Shown: piece after piece, positions 30,149-33,722 of the stretch | Numbering within the stretch: position 1 is the stretch's first letter | How the letters are laid out: each line of letters starts with the position of its first letter | Virus record (IMG/VR): IMGVR_UViG_3300032053_000282 | Coordinates: 1 to 33,722 of that record | Length of the DNA: 33,722 nt | Strand: one strand, 5' to 3' | Source of the DNA: a virus | Notes under the pieces: model-generated | What the model was told of the DNA's origin: nothing | Databases searched by the model: none | Seen by the model: the letters and a program-made list of their open reading frames with translations, nothing else | Made by a program: the position numbers and the translations under genes

Positions 30149-30361
30149 CTACTCGTAGAACCACCCGACCGGCTTCCCGAGAATCTTCGAGAGCGCGAGC
30201 ATATACTCGCCGCCGGGCGTGTGCTTCCCGCCCTCCCACATCTTGATGACCTGCCGCGACCCCTTGCCCGCGGTCTTCACCAGCTCGCGGTAGAGGTCCG
30301 AGGGGCTCATCCCCTTCGCAATTCTCGCGGCCTTCAGCCGGGCCGCCTTGAACTTCCGCAT
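30149..30361 (-). CDS. XRE-family HTH protein (repressor/Cro candidate)
   Basis: 70 residues, a single helix-turn-helix domain: FKAARLKAARIAKGMSPSDL, then GSRQVIKMWEGGKHTPGGEY and LALSKILGKPVGWFYE. The W-E-x-G-K-x-x-P and L-A-x-I-L-G-K-P-V-x-W pattern is that of the XRE/Cro-CI class. AGGAGGTGATGAA precedes the ATG. It has no C-terminal oligomerisation or peptidase domain, so it resembles Cro or a short regulator. The neighbouring inverted repeats (30064-30098 and 31466-31506) are possible operators. Confidence 0.75.
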   Translation of the reverse strand: MRKFKAARLKAARIAKGMSPSDLYRELVKTAGKGSRQVIKMWEGGKHTPGGEYMLALSKILGKPVGWFYE

Positions 30362-30365
30362 TTCA

Positions 30366-30620
30366 TCACCTCCTCTCGTCGTCGAAGGCCTTCTGCTGCA
30401 GCTTCTCGTCCGCCGCAGCGAAGACCATCTGGTTGTCGTCGGCCTTGACGAGCTCCTCGCCGTTCTTCCAGACGGTGATCTCGTCGATCTCGGCGTCCCA
30501 CCTCATCTCGCCGCGGTTCCCGTCGGCGTCGGCCCCGTGCTCGTACCGGGTGAGCTTGACGTCCGCCTCTGCGGAGAACTCGTCCTCCCCGTCCTTCCAC
30601 TCCACGTAGGTGTTCGGCAT
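30366..30620 (-). CDS. Small acidic protein, unknown
   Basis: 84 residues from the ATG at 30620 (AAAGGAGAATTTG upstream). It is acidic, with alternating strands (TYVEWKDGEDEFSAEADVKL, DAEIDEITVWKNGEELVKAD). No family recognised. The stop lies four bases before the ATG of the XRE gene, whose ribosome site is inside this gene's end, so the two are coupled. An anti-restriction or host-takeover role is conceivable for a small acidic early protein, but nothing in the sequence proves it. Confidence 0.6.
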   Translation of the reverse strand: MPNTYVEWKDGEDEFSAEADVKLTRYEHGADADGNRGEMRWDAEIDEITVWKNGEELVKADDNQMVFAAADEKLQQKAFDDERR

Positions 30621-30670
30621 CAAATTCTCCTTTCTATGTGAGCATTCACTTCGGCTGGAACTCGTACTTC

Positions 30671-30892
30671 TCACCCGTCCCCGTACCCGTACCCGGACCC
30701 GTCCCCGTACCCGGACCCGGACCCGTACCCGGACCCGGACCCGTCCCCGTCCCCGTCCCCGTCCCCGTACCCGGACCCGGACCCGTCCCCGTACCCGGAC
30801 CCGTACCCGGACCCGGACCCGTCCCCGTCCCCGTCCCCGTACCCGGACCCGGACCCGTGGTGCCGAAGTTTAATCTTCGATGTGCTTTGCAT
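30671..30892 (-). CDS. Gly-(Ser/Tyr/Asp) dipeptide-repeat ORF
   Basis: 73 codons. A basic head MQSTSKIKLRHHG is followed by about 30 Gly-X pairs in which X is Ser, Tyr or Asp, encoded by GGG-TCC, GGG-TAC and GGG-GAC. The ATG at 30892 lies inside the end of the DUF6948-like gene and has GGAGGCGACCT upstream, which argues for translation. The repeat array itself may be the functional element and the protein incidental. If made, it would be disordered and phase-separation-prone, like Gly-Tyr/Gly-Ser linkers. No family known to me. Confidence 0.5.
   Translation of the reverse strand: MQSTSKIKLRHHGSGSGYGDGDGDGSGSGYGSGYGDGSGSGYGDGDGDGDGSGSGYGSGSGYGDGSGYGYGDG
30674..30859. repeat. 31-copy hexamer array, G-quadruplex-prone
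   Basis: Thirty-one consecutive hexamers of the form CCCG(T/G)(A/C) on the plus strand: CCCGTC, CCCGTA or CCCGGA, with a last CCCGTG. On the minus strand GGG recurs exactly every six bases, a textbook potential G-quadruplex series. Units are grouped (for example two GA units then a run of TC then TA), showing growth by duplication of larger blocks. Copy number may differ between isolates and could be an assembly-sensitive value. Confidence 0.95.
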
Positions 30893-31238
30893 AGGTCGCC
30901 TCCGCTGCGGGGGTCGTGGGGATGATCTCGATGACGTTCGTGAGGAAGACCTCGCCGGTCTTGTTCAATCGGCCATCTTTGATTCCATTATTCGCCACGG
31001 CAGAGAGCGACAGACCACCGCCACTCCATTTCCAAAGGCGGAGCGCGTTCTCCAATTGCACTTCCATGCCGTTCTCAGGGTTCACCCACACAACGTCACC
31101 GATATGCACTCCGGCGGAATACGTACGAAGCAGGCAACGCCGCCCCAGCATCGGATGCACCGACTGCGGCACCTTGCCGCCAATCAAACCCTGCAGCTGC
31201 TTCACTTCGCCCAACGTCAAATCGTCTAGTTTTCCCAT
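30870..31238 (-). CDS. DUF6948-like phage protein
   Basis: 122 residues from the ATG at 31238, preceded by AAGGAGGAAC. The core LLRTYSAGVHIGDVVWVN, then ENALRLWKWSGGGLSLSAVA and VFLTNVIEIIPTTPAAEATY, matches a small phage protein family that I know as DUF6948 (signature R-T-Y-S-A-G-V, R-L-W-x-W and E-I-I-P). Its function is unknown. It is the second gene of the leftward early region. Confidence 0.7.
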   Translation of the reverse strand: MGKLDDLTLGEVKQLQGLIGGKVPQSVHPMLGRRCLLRTYSAGVHIGDVVWVNPENGMEVQLENALRLWKWSGGGLSLSAVANNGIKDGRLNKTGEVFLTNVIEIIPTTPAAEATYAKHIED

Positions 31239-31263
31239 CTGTTCCTCCTTGCGCTCTCGCGCT

Positions 31264-31440
31264 CTAGTGAATCCACAACAGCGACCCGAGCAGCGCACCA
31301 AGCGCCAGCCCGGCCGCGCACATCCACAGCAGGTTCCTCTCCTCTCTGCGGCGGTCCGCCGCGCTGACGTACAGCTTCGCCGCGTCGAGAACCCGCGGGC
31401 CTTCCAGCTCCCTCTGTCCGTTGAACAAGTAGATCGTCAT
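31264..31440 (-). CDS. 58-residue membrane protein, first gene of the leftward unit
   Basis: ATG at 31440 with GGGGGAGGCA directly upstream; stop TAG at 31264. The N-terminal 35 residues are soluble (MTIYLFNGQRELEGPRVLDA then an Arg/Glu-rich turn). A single hydrophobic span closes the protein (LLWMCAAGLALGALLGSLLW). It is the most upstream minus-strand gene and so probably the first made. Small early membrane proteins of phages often act in superinfection exclusion or host takeover; here that is only a guess. Confidence 0.6.
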   Translation of the reverse strand: MTIYLFNGQRELEGPRVLDAAKLYVSAADRRREERNLLWMCAAGLALGALLGSLLWIH

Positions 31441-31465
31441 TGCCTCCCCCTTTCGGATGCCACTT

Positions 31466-31506
31466 GTGTAAAATATCCTTCCACAAAAGAAAAGGAAATT
31501 TTACAC
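31466..31506. promoter_or_regulatory. 15-bp inverted repeat in the divergent control region
   Basis: The left arm 31466-31480 (GTGTAAAATATCCTT) and right arm 31492-31506 (AAGGAAATTTTACAC) pair at 14 of 15 positions around an 11-base A-rich centre. The element lies in an AT-rich island of a GC-rich genome, 26 bases upstream of the first leftward ATG. It contains TAAAAT and TATTTT, which could serve as -10 boxes. It is a good candidate operator for the leftward promoter. It has no T run and so is not an ordinary terminator. Confidence 0.6.
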
Positions 31507-31630
31507 CCGCCGCAAGACCCGACCCGTCGCCTTTTGAAGGCGCGGCGTTCTAATCGCGGCAGGGCGCTATTAGCCGGAGAAGCCCCCGTAAAGGTCGACA
31601 GGGCGCAGCATAGGCGGCTCACTTATTCCC

Positions 31631-31659
31631 TTGAAAAACCCAAGCGATTCGGCTAGTAT
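31631..31659 (+). promoter_or_regulatory. Sigma70-like promoter of the rightward operon
   Basis: TTGAAA (31631-31636), an exact 17-base spacer and TAGTAT (31654-31659). A start near 31666 would give a leader of about 22 bases holding the very strong ribosome site of the first gene. Upstream (31441-31630) I see no gene, but small palindromes at 31528-31542 (CGCCTT/AAGGCG, 3-base loop) and CTAAT/ATTAG (31550-31573). Confidence 0.65.
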
Positions 31660-31670
31660 GTAGGTGTCTC

Positions 31671-31683
31671 GAAAGGAGGTGAT
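31671..31683 (+). promoter_or_regulatory. Exceptionally strong ribosome binding site
   Basis: GAAAGGAGGTGAT is a 13-base perfect complement to the conserved 3' end of bacterial 16S rRNA, placed so that GGAGG ends eight bases before the ATG at 31688. It decides the start over a GTG at 31664 in the same frame. It is the strongest such site in the window and implies high translation of the first rightward gene. Confidence 0.85.
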
Positions 31684-31687
31684 ACCA

Positions 31688-31948
31688 ATGACGAAATTGA
31701 GCGAAGCAGCGGCGGTTCTCGGAAGGCGCGGCGGGAAGGCGAAGACCCCGGCAAAGGCAAAGGCCGCTCGGCAGAACGGTAAGCTCGGCGGAAGGCCGCC
31801 GAAGGTCGTTTGCGACTGCTGCCATAGGGAGGTGAAGTTCATCACCGCCTACGACGTCTGGACGCTCTGCGACAAGTGCCTGAAGCAGGCGGAGCGGGAC
31901 GAGTGGGCGCTTCAGCCGCTGGACGCGCCGCCGCATCTGGTGAAATGA
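31688..31948 (+). CDS. Small basic Cys-containing protein of the rightward operon
   Basis: 86 residues. The N-terminal third is basic and Gly/Ala-rich (VLGRRGGKAKTPAKAKAARQ then KLGGRPPK), like the R-G-G-K/G-R-P segments of small DNA-associated proteins. The middle has CDCCHREVKF and LCDKCLKQ, two Cys pairs about 20 apart, probably one zinc site. It is the first gene of the only rightward operon, with its own promoter and a perfect ribosome site. A regulator or DNA-binding role is plausible; no family recognised. Confidence 0.65.
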   Translation: MTKLSEAAAVLGRRGGKAKTPAKAKAARQNGKLGGRPPKVVCDCCHREVKFITAYDVWTLCDKCLKQAERDEWALQPLDAPPHLVK

Positions 31949-31971
31949 AGCTAACCGAAGGGAGGCAGGCC

Positions 31972-32319
31972 ATGAAGAAAATCGCGAAGCTGGAGGAGAT
32001 GGGGAAGGAACTCGCGAAGCTCCGGGAGCTGAAGAAGGAGATCGCGGCGCAGGAAAAGGCGCGCGCAGAGGAGGTCCACGAGGCGATGGAGAAGGCAGGG
32101 CTCTCCGAGTACGACGGGGAGGGGTGCCGCATCCTCCGGGTCGAGACGACGGTTTACTCGATCGAGGCGGAGGCGCTGCAGGACAAGGTCGGCTGGAAGA
32201 AGGCGCTCGGCTGCTGCCGCGTGCTGGTGGGAAAAGTCAAGGAGAACTTCGGGGACTCGATCGTCGAGGAGATCGGGGAGCCCGAGACGGTGATGTCGCT
32301 CAAGGTCGAGCGGAAGTGA
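31972..32319 (+). CDS. Coiled-coil protein of the rightward operon
   Basis: 115 residues from the ATG at 31972, chosen for AGGGAGGCA five bases upstream; an earlier in-frame ATG at 31945 lacks a good site. Residues 1-45 are a Lys/Glu/Leu coiled coil (KLEEMGKELAKLRELKKEIA). A small alpha/beta part follows (CRILRVETTVYSIEAEALQD, KVGWKKALGCCRVL). Function unknown. It is read with the genes before and after it. Confidence 0.6.
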   Translation: MKKIAKLEEMGKELAKLRELKKEIAAQEKARAEEVHEAMEKAGLSEYDGEGCRILRVETTVYSIEAEALQDKVGWKKALGCCRVLVGKVKENFGDSIVEEIGEPETVMSLKVERK

Positions 32320-32339
32320 ACCCCTCGGAGGGAGGCGAT

Positions 32340-32696
32340 ATGAAGACGACGCTCGCAGTTCTGATGGTGATGGCGATTGCAGGGTCCGCGTGGGCGGTCC
32401 AGCCCGCCAAGCGCCCGGCGGATCAGGAGCAGAAGGCCGCTCAGGTGGCGGATGTCAAGGTGTTCACCGGGGCGCCGGACTGTCCGAAGTACGAGGTGGT
32501 CTCCGCGGTTTCCGGGAGAGGCAGGTCTGCGGAGCAGGCCTTTGCGAAGATGGTCAAGGCGGCCGGGAAGCTCGGGGCCGACGCGGTGGCCAATGTCCAG
32601 CAGGGGACGGCGACGATCGGAGTGCCGACGCCCTACGGCTCGACGCTCATGGGCTCCATCCCGGTGGTGAGCGGGATGGCGGTGAAATGCAGGTGA
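32340..32696 (+). CDS. Secreted protein of the rightward operon (DUF4156-like pattern)
   Basis: 118 residues. MKTTLAVLMVMAIAGSAWA is a clear signal peptide, with cleavage expected after Ala19. There is no lipobox Cys, so the product is probably periplasmic. The mature part has YEVVSAVSGRGRSAEQAFAK and AAGKLGADAVANVQQGTA, the R/G-x-x-x-E-A/A-x-x-L-G-A-D-A-V pattern of small exported proteins such as DUF4156/YbjQ relatives. GAGGGAGGC precedes the ATG. A periplasmic product outside the lytic unit could act in superinfection exclusion or host conversion; this is inference. Confidence 0.65.
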   Translation: MKTTLAVLMVMAIAGSAWAVQPAKRPADQEQKAAQVADVKVFTGAPDCPKYEVVSAVSGRGRSAEQAFAKMVKAAGKLGADAVANVQQGTATIGVPTPYGSTLMGSIPVVSGMAVKCR

Positions 32697-32717
32697 TCTT
32701 CCCGGCAGGGATGAGAG

Positions 32718-32740
32718 GGGCGGCTCCGGCCGCCCTTTTT
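32718..32740 (+). terminator. Intrinsic terminator of the rightward operon
   Basis: A perfect 7-bp stem GGGCGGC/GCCGCCC with a 4-base loop, followed by TTTTT and ATTT. It lies 21 bases after the last rightward stop. The T run overlaps the stop codon of the converging Rz1-like gene, so the two operons meet here. Confidence 0.9.
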
Positions 32741-32996
32741 ATTTGGGGAGGACCCAGACCGGCTCGGCCTCGATCTTCAGCCGGTCGGCCTTGAGGTTCT
32801 CGTCGTTCAGGAGCACCGGCTCGATGGTGACCTCGCACCACCGCTTCCCGGCGGCCGTCTTGCAGTTCTTCACCTCGACGGCGTTGAGCTCAGGGCGCGC
32901 CCAGAGCGGGCGCCTTGAGAGGCCATGTGCTGAGCATCCTTGAAGCGTCTGCATCAGGAATATCGCGAGACAGAATCTTGCGAACGCGCTGGTCAT
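32739..32996 (-). CDS. Rz1-like outer-membrane spanin lipoprotein
   Basis: 85 residues. The N-terminus MTSAFARFCLAIFLMQTLQGC has a basic residue, a hydrophobic stretch and the lipobox L-Q-G-C; lipidation would be at Cys21. The mature part is about 65 residues with a beta-type end (CEVTIEPVLLNDENLKADRL). The gene starts inside the Rz-like gene in another frame (107-base overlap), the classical overlapping Rz/Rz1 arrangement. Spanins fuse the two membranes in Gram-negative lysis. It lacks the Pro-rich segment of lambda Rz1. Confidence 0.75.
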   Translation of the reverse strand: MTSAFARFCLAIFLMQTLQGCSAHGLSRRPLWARPELNAVEVKNCKTAAGKRWCEVTIEPVLLNDENLKADRLKIEAEPVWVLPK

Positions 32997-33216
32997 GGGA
33001 CACCTCCAGCTCCTGCTTCACCACCTCGGAGCGGTCGATCTCCTGCTGCTGCTGCGCGACCTCCTCCGCCTGCCGCGACGCCTGCTTGCCGCGCTCGTGA
33101 GAGGCGCCCTTCAGGTATCCCGAGGCGAACGCGGCGGCGAAGAGGAGCGCGATCAGGACGTACTTGTTCGACAGCGCCTTCCTGCCGACGTCAATCAACC
33201 AGAGGAGAGCTGCCAT
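32890..33216 (-). CDS. Rz-like inner-membrane spanin
   Basis: 108 residues. Residues about 18-37 are one membrane span (YVLIALLFAAAFASGYLKGA). A charged coiled coil follows (QAEEVAQQQQEIDRSEVVKQ, then ELEVSHDQRVRKIL). This N-in, C-out plan, with an overlapping downstream lipoprotein gene, identifies the i-spanin. Its start lies inside the preceding membrane gene's end, 10 bases after a GAGG. Confidence 0.78.
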   Translation of the reverse strand: MAALLWLIDVGRKALSNKYVLIALLFAAAFASGYLKGASHERGKQASRQAEEVAQQQQEIDRSEVVKQELEVSHDQRVRKILSRDIPDADASRMLSTWPLKAPALGAP

Positions 33217-33373
33217 TTTTGTTCATCCTCTTGAACCCGAACTTCTTGATCTCCCAGAGCGAGTTCGCCACGAGGGAGGACTGCCGGATGAGATAGTTGA
33301 CCGCGGCGAGGAGACCTCCGAGCGCCATGACGATCGCCGTCACTCCGCCGAAAATTGCGAGGGCCTTTTCCAT
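33191..33373 (-). CDS. Small one-span membrane protein, holin/antiholin candidate
   Basis: 60 residues with a hydrophobic span (ALAIFGGVTAIVMALGGLLA, residues 4-23), a second weaker amphipathic stretch and a basic tail (IKKFGFKRMNKNG). The ribosome site AGGGGAAACCCCA forms a potential hairpin GGGG/CCCC around the start. It lies between the endolysin side and the spanin genes. Of the lysis-block membrane proteins it has the most holin-like size and charge distribution, but this is not decisive. Confidence 0.6.
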   Translation of the reverse strand: MEKALAIFGGVTAIVMALGGLLAAVNYLIRQSSLVANSLWEIKKFGFKRMNKNGSSPLVD

Positions 33374-33387
33374 TGGGGTTTCCCCTG

Positions 33388-33618
33388 TCAGTACGACTTG
33401 AACGCCGCAGCGCCTGAAGCCGCGGTTTCCGCCGCGGTGTATAGCGTGACGTTCGACCCGGTGATCCCGGCCGCCCCTCCCGCCGCCGCGATGTACTCGT
33501 CCATGCAGACCTTCGCGATGTCGTAGAGCGACACGAGCAGGGCCCGGTCCGCCTTGAGGAGCACGATCTCCGCGTCCCTCGCGTTCAACGCCGCCTGAAT
33601 GTCTTCGTTGACTGGCAT
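33388..33618 (-). CDS. Small lysis-block protein, unknown
   Basis: 76 residues, helical and slightly acidic at the N-terminus (NEDIQAALNARDAEIVLLKA), ending in an Ala/Gly/Thr-rich stretch. There is no membrane span. The ATG at 33618 follows the endolysin stop by one base, so the genes are co-translated. No family recognised. Confidence 0.6.
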   Translation of the reverse strand: MPVNEDIQAALNARDAEIVLLKADRALLVSLYDIAKVCMDEYIAAAGGAAGITGSNVTLYTAAETAASGAAAFKSY

Positions 33619-33619
33619 A

Positions 33620-33722
33620 TTATTTTCTCCCTTCGTGCTCTATCGAGTAGTGGTTTCCGTCCCCCCATCGCCCGCCCCATGCGGTCTTGCAGTCGGGGGT
33701 CCCGAGGGACTCCCAGTACTCT
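33620..33722 (-). CDS. M15-family peptidase endolysin, C-terminal part
   Basis: 33 codons and a stop, open at the window edge. They contain EYWESLGTPDCKTAWGGRWG followed by DGNHYSIEHEGRK, the closing motif of M15 phage endolysins. The His in GNHYS is the third zinc ligand, complementing His47 and Asp54 coded at 1-195. The frame begins with the last base of a broken codon at 33722, so the join to base 1 needs a missing segment of 3n+2 bases. By family length this is roughly 10-15 codons. Confidence 0.9.
   Translation of the reverse strand, partial: EYWESLGTPDCKTAWGGRWGDGNHYSIEHEGRK

Noticed and set aside
30674-30859. CRISPR array
   Set aside because: The units are 6-base tandem repeats without spacers.
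30610-30925. Plus-strand Val-Pro/Gly-Pro repeat ORFs over the hexamer array
   Set aside because: They arise only because the 6-base repeat is open in several frames; no ribosome site supports them, unlike the minus-strand frame.
31226-31486. 86-codon minus-strand ORF before the DUF6948-like gene
   Set aside because: It has no good ribosome site and shadow-type composition; the 58-codon frame starting at 31440 has a strong site and a clear membrane span.

Overview
The window reads as an almost complete, circularly permuted genome of a tailed phage with a short-tailed (podovirus-like) virion. It is about 33.7 kb and GC-rich. Its two ends are the two halves of one gene: an M15-type endolysin begins at 195, runs leftward to base 1, and resumes at 33722 to stop at 33620, with only a short piece missing. 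The Rz/Rz1-type spanin pair, whose second member has a lipobox, points to a Gram-negative host. I see no integrase, no DNA polymerase and no phage RNA polymerase.

Nearly every gene is on the minus strand, so one long leftward transcription unit appears to start near 31.44 kb and run through base 1 to about 32.74 kb. In transcription order it holds: a small membrane protein, a DUF6948-like protein, an ORF of Gly-Ser/Tyr/Asp repeats made by 31 copies of a GGG-containing hexamer, a small acidic protein and an XRE-type HTH protein (31.4-30.1 kb). Next come ERF recombinase, an HNH endonuclease, a RecB-like nuclease and a coiled-coil partner (30.0-27.6 kb). Then follow a replisome-organizer-like protein, a helicase-loader-like protein and a 66-residue protein with an SSB-like C-terminal tip (27.5-26.15 kb). 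The stretch 26.1-22.2 kb carries HNH, zinc-ribbon and nuclease genes, a NinG-like protein, a ParB-N protein and a Mom-like DNA-modification protein.

The virion block follows at 22-0.76 kb: DUF5681/TerS-like, TerL, zinc protein, portal, scaffold, major capsid, a capsid-associated protein, a C2H2 zinc-finger protein, tail adaptor, beta-propeller-like nozzle, two ETIDG proteins, a lytic transglycosylase and a GNAT protein. After these come a Gln-rich protein ending in a Hint (intein-like) domain, three further internal or ejection-type proteins, and the tail appendage proteins. The lysis genes lie at 0.76-0 kb and continue at 33.7-32.74 kb.

A short rightward operon of three genes (31.69-32.70 kb) has its own sigma70-like promoter, a 13-base perfect Shine-Dalgarno match and a clean intrinsic terminator. 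It encodes a Cys-containing basic protein, a coiled-coil protein and a secreted protein.

The strongest non-routine signals are: (1) a parS site identical to the Bacillus subtilis form in a 44-base gap; (2) a promoter and intrinsic terminator framing a roughly 60-nt antisense RNA between the XRE and ERF genes, laid out like lambda OOP; (3) an SSB-type tail on a protein with no visible OB fold; (4) a Hint domain on a virion-type protein; (5) a 186-bp G-quadruplex-prone hexamer array; and (6) a terL gene with no in-frame ATG, GTG or TTG. A parS site without an integrase would suit a phage maintained as an episome using the host ParABS system; this is inference.
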